From positions 62,001 to 126,000 of the forward strand of contig CABIXM010000005.1 of assembly GCA_902362725.1 (NCBI GenBank): 64,000 nt of DNA. The letters run 5' to 3'. Positions 52,587 through 62,300 of this stretch are shown one piece after another. How positions within the stretch are numbered: the first letter of the stretch is position 1; each line of letters opens with the position of its first letter. The translations under genes were made by a program, and so were the position numbers. The notes beneath the pieces were generated by a model. It was not told where the DNA came from. It ran no database searches and saw only the letters and a program-made list of their open reading frames with translations. Source of the stretch: Clostridiaceae bacterium (GTDB lineage Bacteria > Bacillota > Clostridia > Lachnospirales > Lachnospiraceae).

Positions 52587-53576
52587 TTAAGCCCCCAGTG
52601 TAGCCGCCATCACTGCCTTGATGGTATGCATCCGGTTCTCCGCCTCGTCAAAGACTACAGACTGGGCGGACTCGAATACCTCGTCGGTACACTCCATCTC
52701 GGTAATGCCGAATTTCTCCTGAATCTGCTTGCCGATCTTAGTCTTCAGATCGTGGAACGCCGGCAGGCAGTGGGTAAAGATGGCCTGAGGCCCTGCATTA
52801 TCCATGACCTTCTTATTGACCTGATAGGGCATCAACTCGCGGATACGGCTCTCCCATACCTCGTCGGGCTCGCCCATGGATACCCATACATCGGTGTAAA
52901 TGACATCCGCGCCCCTGGTGCCGCTCATCACGTCCTCGGTCAGGGTAATGGTCGCTCCGGTCTCCTTCGCCACGCCTTCGCAGTAAGCCACCAGCTCCGC
53001 GTTCGGGAAATAAGCCTTCGGTGCGCAGGCGGTAAAGTGCATACCCATCTTCGCGCAGGCGATCATCAGGGAATTACCCATGTTGTAGCGGGCGTCGCCC
53101 ATGTATACCAGCTTCACGCCCTTCAGATGGCCCAGGTGCTCCTTTACGGTAAGCAGGGTCGCCAGCATCTGGGTGGGATGATATTCATTGGTCAGGCCGT
53201 TCCAGACCGGTACGTCGGAATACTTCGCCAGTTCCTCTACGATCTCCTGGCCGAAGCCACGATACTCAATACCGTCGAACATACGGCTCAGGACACGCGC
53301 AGTATCCGCGATGCTCTCCTTCTTGCCAATCTGGGAGCCTGACGGATCCAGATAGGTGGTTCCCATGCCCATATCGTGGGCCGCCACTTCAAAAGCGCAG
53401 CGGGTACGGGTGCTGGTCTTTTCGAAAATCAACGCTACATTTTTACCGCGCATATCGCGCTCTACGATACCGGCTTTCTTGCGCGCCTTCAGGCTTGCCG
53501 CCAGATCTACCAGATATTCGATCTCCTCCGGTGTAAAATCTTTTAATGTCAGAAAATCGCGTCCTTTTAAATCCAT
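52587..53576 (-). CDS. argF: Ornithine carbamoyltransferase
   Basis: A 329-residue enzyme making citrulline from ornithine and carbamoyl phosphate. Carbamoyl-phosphate loop [15 protein letters not shown] (about 53-67), HPTQ in [15 protein letters not shown], ornithine-side motif [10 protein letters not shown] and HCLPAFHD with its catalytic Cys are all intact. The start is the ATG at 53576 behind GGAGGACGAAAGAA. No other arginine gene is nearby, so it could serve either biosynthesis or the arginine deiminase direction. Confidence 0.95.
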   Translation of the reverse strand: MDLKGRDFLTLKDFTPEEIEYLVDLAASLKARKKAGIVERDMRGKNVALIFEKTSTRTRCAFEVAAHDMGMGTTYLDPSGSQIGKKESIADTARVLSRMFDGIEYRGFGQEIVEELAKYSDVPVWNGLTNEYHPTQMLATLLTVKEHLGHLKGVKLVYMGDARYNMGNSLMIACAKMGMHFTACAPKAYFPNAELVAYCEGVAKETGATITLTEDVMSGTRGADVIYTDVWVSMGEPDEVWESRIRELMPYQVNKKVMDNAGPQAIFTHCLPAFHDLKTKIGKQIQEKFGITEMECTDEVFESAQSVVFDEAENRMHTIKAVMAATLGA

Positions 53577-53630
53577 TTCTTTCGTCCTCCACCAACATGT
53601 CACTGTGAACCAAGTGAACAGTAACAATCA

Positions 53631-53662
53631 GGCTGCTGGCAGGAAATTCTCCTGCCGCAGCC
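53631..53662. terminator. Hairpin between the SPFH gene and argF
   Basis: GGCTGC-T-GGCAGGA pairs with TCCTGCC-GCAGCC (13 bp, one bulge, 5-nt loop). The U-tract (CTTTTTCTTTC) is on the + strand, while the genes read leftward, so it is a poor terminator for them; it may stop antisense transcription or protect mRNA ends. Confidence 0.4.
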
Positions 53663-53680
53663 CTTTTTCTTTCGTAATCA

Positions 53681-54616
53681 TTAGTTTTCCTTCGCTACTT
53701 CTGTTACTGCCTTTACCATACCGGCCAGTCCCTGAATGTCGGACGGGATGATGATCTTCGTCGCCTGCCCGTCCGCTGCCTTAGCAAAAGCTTCCAGGCT
53801 CTTCAGCTGCAGTACCGCGCTGTCTGCGGAAGCCTCTTTGAGCATCTTCAGACCGTCTGCGTTCGCCTGCTGTACCTTCAGGATAGCCTGAGCCTGACCT
53901 TCCGCCTCGCGGATGGTCGCTTCCTTCTTCGCCTCCGCCCGAAGGATAGCTGCCTGCTTCTCTGCCTCTGCGTCCAGAATTGCGGATTCCTTCTGTCCTT
54001 CCGCCACCAGAATGGTGGACTTCTTCTCACCTTCCGCACGGAGAATGGCTTCACGACGTTCACGCTCTGCCTTCATCTGCTTCTCCATGGCGTCCTGAAT
54101 TGCAGCCGGAGGGATGATGTTCTTAAGCTCCACACGGTTTACCTTGATACCCCAGGGGTCTGTGGCGATATCCAGAGACGCGCGCATCTTGGTGTTGATA
54201 ACCTCGCGGGAGGTCAGTGTCTGATCCAACTCCAGGTCTCCGATGATATTACGAAGGGTGGTCGCTGTCAGATTCTCGATGGCCATAATCGGATTCTCCA
54301 CGCCGTAAGCGAACAGCTTCGGGTCGGTAATCTGGAAGAATACGACGGTATCAATCCGCATGGTTACGTTATCCTTGGTGATAACGGGCTGGGGAGCGAA
54401 ATCTACGACCTGCTCCTTTAAGGTCACGCGCTTCGCCACCCGATCGATGAACGGCGCCTTGAAATGAATTCCCACACCCCAGGTTCCCATGTACGCGCCC
54501 AGACGCTCGATAACCAGTGCCTGTGCCTGGGGAACGATCTTGATGCAGGAAGCAATGATCAACAGAATAAATACTACCAGTACCAATACTAAAACAGTTC
54601 CTACAAAATTCGGCAT
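53681..54616 (-). CDS. SPFH/stomatin-family membrane protein (QmcA type)
   Basis: A 311-residue protein: N-terminal membrane anchor (about 5-25), SPFH domain starting VPQAQALVIERLGAYMGTWGVGIHFKAPF, then a long Glu/Ala coiled coil (about 180-260, ERREAILRAEGEKKSTILVA-like repeats). Such proteins oligomerise into membrane microdomain cages and are usually paired with an NfeD partner, here the gene directly upstream (54619). A role in membrane protein quality control is known for the family, not shown here. Confidence 0.92.
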   Translation of the reverse strand: MPNFVGTVLVLVLVVFILLIIASCIKIVPQAQALVIERLGAYMGTWGVGIHFKAPFIDRVAKRVTLKEQVVDFAPQPVITKDNVTMRIDTVVFFQITDPKLFAYGVENPIMAIENLTATTLRNIIGDLELDQTLTSREVINTKMRASLDIATDPWGIKVNRVELKNIIPPAAIQDAMEKQMKAERERREAILRAEGEKKSTILVAEGQKESAILDAEAEKQAAILRAEAKKEATIREAEGQAQAILKVQQANADGLKMLKEASADSAVLQLKSLEAFAKAADGQATKIIIPSDIQGLAGMVKAVTEVAKEN

Positions 54617-54618
54617 AA

Positions 54619-55059
54619 TCAGCCCTCCTTCTTCTCTCTCACAATCAGCTTCACGCCTTCTACGGCAATGATTTCCACATGGGCGTCCTTCGGAATGACT
54701 TCAGAATCCTTCTCTGTCCGGGCCGTCCAGGTCAGGCCATTTACAAAGACCTCTCCCCGGCCTTCCAGATTATGAATCTCAGCCGTCACCACGGCGGTCT
54801 TTCCAAGCAGGCTGTCCACATTGGTCTTCTCCTGCTTCTGACTGTTGAAAAACCGAAGCGCCCAGGGTCTGGTTCCAAAAAGCAGCGCCAGAGACACCGC
54901 GCAGAACACTACCCACTGAATCACAGGCGAAACGTCCAGCATCGCGAGAATAAACGTGACCAGAGCCCCTCCGGCAAACCAGATGGTGGTCAGGCCCAGC
55001 GTAATAATCTCAATCACAACCAGTACAATCAGTAATATCAGCCAGTACATGGCATTCAT
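54619..55059 (-). CDS. NfeD-family membrane protein
   Basis: A 146-residue short NfeD: three or four membrane segments (about 5-25, 28-45, 48-66) and a C-terminal OB-fold (LLGKTAVVTAEIHNLEGRGEVFVNGLTWTA). The protease domain of long NfeD is absent, as usual for members paired with SPFH proteins. Start taken at 55059 (GGGGAGTGCAGAGCG upstream); an in-frame ATG three codons later is possible. Confidence 0.9.
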   Translation of the reverse strand: MNAMYWLILLIVLVVIEIITLGLTTIWFAGGALVTFILAMLDVSPVIQWVVFCAVSLALLFGTRPWALRFFNSQKQEKTNVDSLLGKTAVVTAEIHNLEGRGEVFVNGLTWTARTEKDSEVIPKDAHVEIIAVEGVKLIVREKKEG

Positions 55060-55178
55060 CGCTCTGCACTCCCCTTTCGTATCTGTCTACAGATTGTTGT
55101 GAATCTTAGCCCTATGATACTATAGTTTTCCCTTTTGCACAAGAAAAATTATTATTAAGAATTCCGAATGAAAATCCC

Positions 55179-55214
55179 GAAAGGGGCCGCCGCGCTGCCA
55201 CGGTGACCCCTTTC
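55179..55214 (-). terminator. Terminator after the SleB-type hydrolase
   Basis: GAAAGGGG and CCCCTTTC close a GC-rich stem-loop; on the - strand GGGATTTTCATT follows. Confidence 0.65.
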
Positions 55215-55243
55215 AAATCATTTCCTGTTCTCTTGTAAATGCT

Positions 55244-56263
55244 TTAGTAAAATACGTGATTTCCGATTACGATGGAATTCTCTCCCGCTCCAAGACTCGC
55301 GTTCTTGAAGTGGGTGTAACCGCCGATATTCGTGTAGCCGTTGATGGCCTCCTGCGCCGCCTGTCTGCAGCTGGCCTTGGGATTGCTCAGATAGCGTCCG
55401 ATGCTGCCGTTGCTGACTACGCCGAACTGACCCGGCGCGTAAATCACCGCCATAATGCTGCCGTAGCGTCCGCTGCGCACACGGTTCATCACCACCGCGC
55501 CCACGGCCACCTGGCCTTCATAAGGCTGATTGCCCGCCTCTGCCTGAATCAGCGCTGCCAGAAGCGTTACCTCGTCGCCGTTGGCCTGCAGCGCGGAGAG
55601 CTGCTGCTTCAGCTTCTCTTTCTTCTCTTCAGCTTCCTTTTTCTTTATCTCATCCATAGTCATGGCTTCGCCCAGCTCATAATTCACATCCACATATTCC
55701 GCTGAGACATAGCCTGTTTTCTCCTCGGCATACTGCACCATAACCCACTCGTCGCCATCCTCCAGAACCTCCAGCTTGGCTCCCTCTTCCACATTCTTCA
55801 GAATTTTAGAATCGGCGCTGGCTTCAGAACGGATCCGAAGTCCTCCGGTCAGGGATGTGGCTGTCAGCGTGGCTGCGTTCTTGGATTCCTCATAGGCGTC
55901 TGCTCCGAAATGCAGATACTCATCGCTGACGTAGCCCTCCACATTACCGGAGTGAATCAGGGTCCAGCCTGTGTCGGTCCGGGCCAGCACTTCGCCGCCG
56001 TCGCCTTTGAACATCCGCCCCACTGCCGTGGAATCGGCGCTGGGTTCCTGGCGGACGGTCACATAGTCCTCCACCTTGGCCAGTACCTTTTCTTCCCATT
56101 CATCCTGTATCTTCAGTGTTTCAAAATCTTCGCCTGTCAGATCCGCCATCACGGACTCGATACCTGCAGATGTCTCTACTTCCAAATTGTCAAAGCCACA
56201 GCCCAGAATCCAGAGACCTGCCACTGCCAGAAACAGCGGTATCTTTTTGTTGATTGCGTTCAT
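55244..56263 (-). CDS. SleB-type cell-wall hydrolase with two SH3 domains, probable lipoprotein
   Basis: A 339-residue exported protein. Signal with a lipobox-like LWILGC ending at about Cys22. Two bacterial SH3 domains (about 66-120, YVTVRQEPSADSTAVGRMF; and 133-190, LRIRSEASADSKILKNVEEG), a Lys/Glu helix (about 205-225) and a C-terminal Hydrolase_2 domain (LAALIQAEAGNQPYEGQVAV, catalytic Glu in EAGNQ; VMNRVRSGRYG; FGVVSNGSIG). The enzyme class includes spore-cortex lytic transglycosylases, but SH3 targeting suggests action on vegetative wall. Start ATG behind AGGAGGTTTTT. Confidence 0.9.
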   Translation of the reverse strand: MNAINKKIPLFLAVAGLWILGCGFDNLEVETSAGIESVMADLTGEDFETLKIQDEWEEKVLAKVEDYVTVRQEPSADSTAVGRMFKGDGGEVLARTDTGWTLIHSGNVEGYVSDEYLHFGADAYEESKNAATLTATSLTGGLRIRSEASADSKILKNVEEGAKLEVLEDGDEWVMVQYAEEKTGYVSAEYVDVNYELGEAMTMDEIKKKEAEEKKEKLKQQLSALQANGDEVTLLAALIQAEAGNQPYEGQVAVGAVVMNRVRSGRYGSIMAVIYAPGQFGVVSNGSIGRYLSNPKASCRQAAQEAINGYTNIGGYTHFKNASLGAGENSIVIGNHVFY

Positions 56264-56446
56264 AAAAACCTCCTGTAAGTCTTAACTGCAATGATGTGTA
56301 CGGTTGATATTTAACATTTCTATGTCACATATTACAATTATTATTACAAATGTTACGTTTTTGTTACAAGTGGTATTGTAGCAGAGTAAAAAGGATTTGT
56401 CAATATTTTAGACATTCCTAACCTTTTATCCCCAATAATACTGCAA

Positions 56447-56478
56447 AAGACGGCTGTCAGTCACCCGACAACCGTCTT
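56447..56478. terminator. Bidirectional-type hairpin in the divergent intergenic region
   Basis: AAGACGG-C-TGTC pairs with GACA-A-CCGTCTT (11 bp and one C-A mismatch, 8-nt loop); CTGATTTTTG follows on the + strand. It lies between two divergent genes, where no known transcript needs terminating. Confidence 0.5.
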
Positions 56479-56514
56479 CTGATTTTTGAAAAACACCACA
56501 TCTGGATTCCCCTT

Positions 56515-56562
56515 AATTCAGGAAAATAGCAAAGGTTCAAGTGTTACCGACTTTCCTGAATT
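56515..56562. repeat. 11-bp perfect inverted repeat upstream of the LytTR gene
   Basis: AATTCAGGAAA (56515-56525) and TTTCCTGAATT (56552-56562) are perfectly complementary, 26 bp apart. It may be a looped operator site for the regulator or a binding site for another factor. Confidence 0.6.
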
Positions 56563-56569
56563 GCATTTC

Positions 56570-56604
56570 ATTATATTGTTTTATGACAAAATATGCAATA
56601 TAAT
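56570..56604 (+). promoter_or_regulatory. Promoter of the LytTR gene within an inverted repeat
   Basis: TTGTTT (56576-56581), 17-nt spacer, TATAAT (56599-56604). ATTATATTG (56570-56578) and CAATATAAT (56596-56604) are perfect 9-bp arms that overlap both boxes, so a dimer bound here would block transcription. Confidence 0.8.
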
Positions 56605-56662
56605 ATGCCTATACCACTTGTTTTTATGAAAAAATAACTTGTCCGACCAAGGAGGAACTCTT

Positions 56663-57436
56663 ATGAACATCACTGCCCTGGTAAACCGTTCCGCCGATAT
56701 TATCACGCAATATTATCAAAATAACATCACGCCCTTCCTGGAAGCCTTCCATGATGACGCGCTCTGGATAGGACCTGCCGAAAAACAGATCCTTCGAACC
56801 CGGGATTCCATTCTGGAGGCTTTCGCCCAGGAAGAGCATTCCCTCCATTTCATTCTGCACGATCTGACCCTGATCCCGCTGACCGTAGGAAGCAGACACG
56901 CCTGTGAAATCATGGTCTTCTACCGGGTGGACACCATCTGGCCCGATGGCAGCTCCAATCAGGTCATTCAGCGTGTACAGCTCACCTGGTGCCTGCAGAA
57001 CGGCGAACCGCGTATCCGGGTCTGCCATATCTCCAACGCTATTTCCTACGATGAACGCGACAACATTTACCCGGTACATTACGCCGAAACCTTCCGCACT
57101 ATGACGTTAGCCGGGGAGACACGTTCCGAACGCCTCTCTTTCCGCGGAATGGATAAATCTCTCGTTTATCTGAATCTGGCCCATATCATCTATATCGAGA
57201 CCAATGGCCGCCATACTACCGTGCATACCATCGACGGCAACTACGCGTCCCTGGACAGCCTGCCTGCCATCGAAAAGCGTTATCCGCACTATCTGGTCCG
57301 CAGTCATCAGAGCTATCTCGTTAATCCGGAGCACGTCATTCAGCTCCGGCGCTTTCAGGTACAGTTGACCGGCGGTGTGACCCTGCCGATTCCGGAAAAA
57401 AAATATACTGCTGTTAAGGCGAAGCTTGTGAAATAA
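56663..57436 (+). CDS. LytTR transcriptional regulator with N-terminal NTF2-like domain
   Basis: A 257-residue protein, start ATG behind AAGGAGGAACTCTT. The N-terminal half (about 1-145) has an NTF2/SnoaL-like outline: helices SADIITQYYQNNITPFLEAF, then DDALWIGPAEKQILRTRDSILEAF and strands ending LTWCLQNGEPRIRVCHISNAI. The C-terminal ~100 residues are a LytTR DNA-binding domain (YLNLAHIIYIETNGRHTTVH, LPAIEKRYPHYLVRSHQSYLVN, LTGGVTLPIPEKKYTAVK). No receiver domain, so a ligand could be sensed by the NTF2-like part. It is the only rightward gene of the chromosomal segment. Confidence 0.85.
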   Translation: MNITALVNRSADIITQYYQNNITPFLEAFHDDALWIGPAEKQILRTRDSILEAFAQEEHSLHFILHDLTLIPLTVGSRHACEIMVFYRVDTIWPDGSSNQVIQRVQLTWCLQNGEPRIRVCHISNAISYDERDNIYPVHYAETFRTMTLAGETRSERLSFRGMDKSLVYLNLAHIIYIETNGRHTTVHTIDGNYASLDSLPAIEKRYPHYLVRSHQSYLVNPEHVIQLRRFQVQLTGGVTLPIPEKKYTAVKAKLVK

Positions 57437-57463
57437 GATGGATGAAAATTCAGGCAGTTTTAT

Positions 57464-58249
57464 TTATCTTCTCTGTCTGTATGCCTCGTACATCAGAATC
57501 GCCGACGCCACGCCCGCATTCAGGGACTCAAGCTTCCCTTCCATGGGAATCCGAATCAGCGTATCCGCCTGTTCTGTCAGCTCTTCTGTGAGCCCATTTC
57601 CCTCATTTCCTATGAGAAAGGCCGTACCGCCCCGGTAATTCTCCTGGTCGTAGAAGTTCACGCCCTTCAAATGGGCCGCGAACGACCGGATTCCATGGGC
57701 TTTCAGCAGTTCCACGGTTTCGCATAAATTCTCTGTATACAGGGTCGGAACCCGGTACACGGAACCCATAGTGGATCGGATAGTCTTTGGATTATACAGA
57801 TCCACGCAGCTTTTGCTTAAAATGACGCCGGTGACACCGGCGCCCTCAGCGGTCCTGAGAATCGTTCCCAGATTGCCGGGATCCTGCAGGTTCTCAAGCA
57901 AAAGCAGTAGCGGCTTCTCCGCCCTCAGAAGCGTCGGAAGGTCGCTTGCCTGCTGCCGCACGATGCAAAGCACGCCCTGGGGCGTCTGGGTATCGCTGGC
58001 TGTCTTGAAAATGTGATCCTGCATTACCTCAAACTCCAGCCCGTCCGCCTGAATCCGCTTTATCAGCGTCTCCTTATGTTTCTCATAAAAAGTCTCTGAA
58101 AAATAGACTTTTTCGATGCGCTCTTTCGGCGCTTCCCGGAACATTTTCGGGCCTTCTACCACAAAGACGCCCCGCTCGTCCCGGAGTTTTCTCTTTTTAT
58201 TTAACTGAACCAGCAGTTTTACCTGCTGGTTCGCCGTACTTGTTATCAT
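57464..58249 (-). CDS. SpoU/TrmH-family RNA methyltransferase
   Basis: A 261-residue 2'-O-methyltransferase. N-terminal substrate-binding domain (NQQVKLLVQLNKKRKLRDERGVFVVEG) and a SPOUT knot with motif 1 ENLQDPGNLGTILRTAEGAG, motif 2 FLIGNEGNGL and motif 3 IPMEGKLESLNAGVASAILMYE. The target RNA cannot be told (23S rRNA-type TsnR/RlmB relatives are commonest). The start ATG is placed 11 nt after TTAGGAG and within 15 nt of the pfkA stop. Confidence 0.92.
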   Translation of the reverse strand: MITSTANQQVKLLVQLNKKRKLRDERGVFVVEGPKMFREAPKERIEKVYFSETFYEKHKETLIKRIQADGLEFEVMQDHIFKTASDTQTPQGVLCIVRQQASDLPTLLRAEKPLLLLLENLQDPGNLGTILRTAEGAGVTGVILSKSCVDLYNPKTIRSTMGSVYRVPTLYTENLCETVELLKAHGIRSFAAHLKGVNFYDQENYRGGTAFLIGNEGNGLTEELTEQADTLIRIPMEGKLESLNAGVASAILMYEAYRQRR

Positions 58250-58263
58250 ATAGTAAGTGTCTC

Positions 58264-59244
58264 CTAACAATGCTTGGACAGGTCTTTTGCCACCTGATAC
58301 TGGTACGGGTCGATGCCCTTTACCATGGCAAGCGCCTCGTCAATATCGAAATCCTGGAAGCGTCCGTGCTGGTATCCTACCACGCGGTTGGTCTTGCCCT
58401 CGCAGAGCAGGTCTGCCGCCATGGCTCCCATCATGGAAGCGTAGACGCGGTCTTTACAGGTGGGGCTTCCGCCTCGCTGCATGTGTCCCAGAATCGTCGC
58501 CCGGGTCTCGATGCCGGTGGCCGCTTCGATCCGACGCGCCATACTGGTGGAATGTCCGACGCCCTCCGCGTTTACGATGATATGATGCTTCTTGCCACGT
58601 TTCCGGTTGGCAATAATATTGTTGATAATCTTCTGCTCGTCGTAGTCGTAATTCTCCGGAAGCAGAATGTCCTCGGCACCGTTGGCGATACCGCACCACA
58701 GGGCGATATAGCCTGCGTTACGTCCCATAACCTCAATGATACTGCACCGCTCATGGGATGTGGAGGTATCACGCACCTTGTCGATGGCCTCCATGGCTGT
58801 ATTGACCGCCGTATCGAAACCGATGGTATACTCGGTACAGGAGATATCCAGGTCGATGGTACCCGGTACGCCGATGGTATTGATGCCCAGAGCCGCCAGC
58901 TTCTGGGCTCCACGGAAGGATCCGTCTCCGCCGATGACCACGATACCGTCGATTCCATGCTTCCTGCAGATTTCCACGCCACGCTTCTGGCCTTCCTCGG
59001 TCATAAATTCTTTACAACGGGAAGTGAACAGCATCGTGCCGCCGCGCTCAATGGTGTTGGATACATCATTTGCGGATAAATCAATGATCTCTTCGTCCAG
59101 AAGTCCTGTATAGCCTTTGAGGATACCTTTTACCTGCTTTCCGTTTACCAGCGCCTTACGCACTACGGCACGCACTGCCGCATTCATGCCCGGCGCGTCG
59201 CCGCCGCTTGTCAGTACTCCGATGGTTTTAATCTCTTTTGCCAT
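58264..59244 (-). CDS. pfkA: ATP-dependent 6-phosphofructokinase
   Basis: A 326-residue enzyme of the ATP-PFK family. GVLTSGGDAPGMNAAVRAVV at the N-terminus, ATP-binding GGDGSFRGAQKLA near 102-114, catalytic TIDLDISCTEYTIGFDTAVNT (about 125-145), substrate MGRNAGYIALWCGIANGAE and GHMQRGG are intact. The Gly in GGDG marks it as ATP-dependent and not PPi-dependent. Start ATG behind GAGGAGGAATCATC. Confidence 0.96.
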   Translation of the reverse strand: MAKEIKTIGVLTSGGDAPGMNAAVRAVVRKALVNGKQVKGILKGYTGLLDEEIIDLSANDVSNTIERGGTMLFTSRCKEFMTEEGQKRGVEICRKHGIDGIVVIGGDGSFRGAQKLAALGINTIGVPGTIDLDISCTEYTIGFDTAVNTAMEAIDKVRDTSTSHERCSIIEVMGRNAGYIALWCGIANGAEDILLPENYDYDEQKIINNIIANRKRGKKHHIIVNAEGVGHSTSMARRIEAATGIETRATILGHMQRGGSPTCKDRVYASMMGAMAADLLCEGKTNRVVGYQHGRFQDFDIDEALAMVKGIDPYQYQVAKDLSKHC

Positions 59245-59327
59245 GATGATTCCTCCTCGCCTCTGTCCGGATTCACATTTCCGGGCTATTCCTGTGATCG
59301 TTACATGAAACGCCTTTGTGTCCGATT

Positions 59328-62300
59328 TTACTTCATCCGACGTATATTTTCAATACGTTTCTCCACAACTTTTACATTTCCTTTACCGAAGCTTTGCTCA
59401 AGCCTGACCACCAAATCCTGATCCGCATTCACATTTCTGCCGGCCGGGAGGCGCTTGACGCTCTTCTCCGCCGCCGCGTAGAGCACCACCGGATCCTTGC
59501 CGTCGCTGTCGGCGATCAGATCAAGCAGCTCCGGCTCCCGTTCCAGGCAGGCCGCCTGATTGGGAAACTGGATCCACAGCTCCTTTCTGCCCGCGTCAAA
59601 GGGGATAATCCGGTCGCAGATGAGCTTGCCCGCCCGGTCGTCGCCCACGTCCGCGTGACCGCCGATGAAGATCTTCGCGTCCTCCTGCAGAGCCTCGGCG
59701 CTTCGCTCATATACATTCGGAAATACGACCACTTCCACGGTACCCAGCAGATCCTCGATCTGCAGGAAGGCCATAACCTTATTGTTCTTGGTGTATTTGA
59801 TGGTTTTGCCGGTGATCATGCCGCCGATGACCACGGACTCCCCGTCGTGCACCTTGGTAGCTCCGGTCTCCTCATCCAGGGCAAAATCGGTGGTCACTGC
59901 CGTGATATTTTTCTTCCAGCGGTCCATGTATTCCTCCAGCGGATGACCGCTGACGTAGACGCCCAGCACTTCTTTTTCAAAGGAAAGCATGAGCTCCTTC
60001 GGGTACTCGTCCACATCAGGCAACCTGGTCTGGAAGCTGGCTTTCTCCTCCTCGCCCACCAGGTCGAACAGAGAGAGCTGGCCGGTCATCATAGTCTTCT
60101 GGCTCTGGGCCACCCCGTCCATGATACTGGCGTAGGCCATCATAAACTGCTGTCGGTTGCCACCCAGGCTGTCCAGAGCGCCCGCCTTGATCAGGTTTTC
60201 CACTACGCGCTTATTCACGTCCTTACCGCCCATGCGCTCGATGAAATCTGTCAGGCTTTTGAACCGGCCCGCCAGCTGCCTCTCCTCGATGATGGATTCC
60301 ACCACCGGGCGGCCGATGCTCTTAATGGCGCAGAGCGCAAAGCGGATGGCGCCGTCGGATACGGAGAACCGGGCCTCGCCCTCGTTGATATCCGGGGGCA
60401 GAATATCGATTCCCATCTGCCGGCAGGTCAGGATATACTCGGATACCTTTCCGGAATTGTCGATGACGGAGGTCATCAGCGCCGCCATGAATTCCACCGG
60501 ATAATAATATTTCAGCCAGGCCGTCTGATAAGCCACCACTGCGTAAGCCGCCGCGTGGGATTTGTTGAAGGCATACTTGGCAAAATCTATCATTTCATCG
60601 TAAATCTTCTGGGCCGTCTGCTCGGGAATGCCGTTTGCGATACAGCCGGGCACGCCCTCCTCCGGGTTTCCGAAGACGAAATTCTGACGCTCCTTCTCCA
60701 TGACCGCAGCCTTCTTCTTGGACATGGCGCGGCGCACCAGATCGCTTCGACCCAGGGTATAGCCCGCCAGCTTCTGCACGATCTGCATAACCTGCTCCTG
60801 GTAAACGATACATCCATAGGTGGGTTTCAGGATCTCCTCCAGCTGGGAACAGTCGTAGGTGATGCTCTCCGGGTGATCCTTACCCTTGATATACTGGGGA
60901 ATGAAGTCCATGGGGCCCGGGCGGTACAGGGAGATACCGGCGATGACGTCCTCCATGCTCTTTGGTTTCAGCTCCTTCATGAATCCCTTCATGCCGCTGC
61001 TTTCCAGCTGGAACACGCCGTCGGTCCTGCCGGTTCCAAGAGAAGCGTAGACTGCCGGGTCGTCATAATTGATTTTATCGATGTCAATAGTCTGTCCGGT
61101 TCGCTCGGACGCCATACGGACCGCGTCCTGGATCACCGTCAGAGTACGCAGTCCCAGAAAATCCATTTTCAGAAGGCCCAGCTCCTCCAGGGTCGTCATG
61201 ACAAACTGGGTCGTAATGGAACCATCGGAAGCCCGGGACAGGGGCACGTATTCGTCCACGGCCTTCTGGCTGATGACGACGCCCGCCGCGTGCATGGAGG
61301 TGTGTCTGGGAAGTCCCTCCAGGCGCATGGACATGTCGATGAGCTCCTGCACCTGCGGATCGTTTTCGTAGCTCTTCCGAAGCTCCGGATTCATTTTCAG
61401 GGCCTTTTCCAGGGTAATATTCAGCTCCTGTGGCACCATTTTCGCAATGGAATCCACGAAATTATAGGGTAAATCCATCACCCGGCCCACGTCCCGGATG
61501 ACGCCCCGGGCCGCCAGGGTACCGAAGGTGACGATCTGCACCACCCGGTCCTTGCCGTATTTCCGCACCACATAATCGATCACCTCCTGCCGCCGTTCAT
61601 AGCAGAAGTCAATATCGATATCCGGCATGGACACACGCTCCGGGTTCAGAAAGCGCTCAAACAGCAGCTGATAGCGCATGGGATCAATATTGGTGATCCC
61701 CATGGTATAGGAAACAATGCTTCCGGCCGCGGATCCGCGTCCCGGTCCCACTGCGATTCCATGTTCCCTGGCGTAATGGATAAAGTCCCAGACAATCAGG
61801 AAATAATCCACGTAGCCCATATTTTTGATCACGCCCAGCTCATAGGTCAGACGATCCCGCATGGTACCGTCATCGTCCGGGTAGCGCTCTGCCAGTCCGT
61901 CAAAGCAGAGCTTATTCAGATATTCCCAGGAAGTATAGCCCTCCGGCACATCGTATTTGGGAAGCTTGGTAACGCCGAATTCAATCTCCACATTACAACG
62001 CTCCGCGATTTTCCCTGTATTTTCCAGCGCCTCTTTCGCATACGGAAAAAGCGCTTCCATTTCCTCCGGGGATTTCACATAATACTGACCGCCCTCGTAG
62101 CGCATCCGGTCTTCGTCCGCCAGCTTCTTGCCGGTCTGGATACAGAGCAGGATATCATGGGGCTTCACGTCCTGCGCATAGGTATAATGACAGTCATTGG
62201 TGGCTACCAGGGGGATCTGAAGCTCCTGACTCATACGCAGCAACGCCTGATTCACGGTCTTCTGTTCCGGAATGCCGTGATCCTGCAGCTCCAGGAAATA

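Noticed and set aside
59316-61472. 718-codon ORF on the + strand
   Set aside because: Antisense to dnaE, whose motifs are complete. The His/Leu-rich translation is a shadow of dnaE codons.
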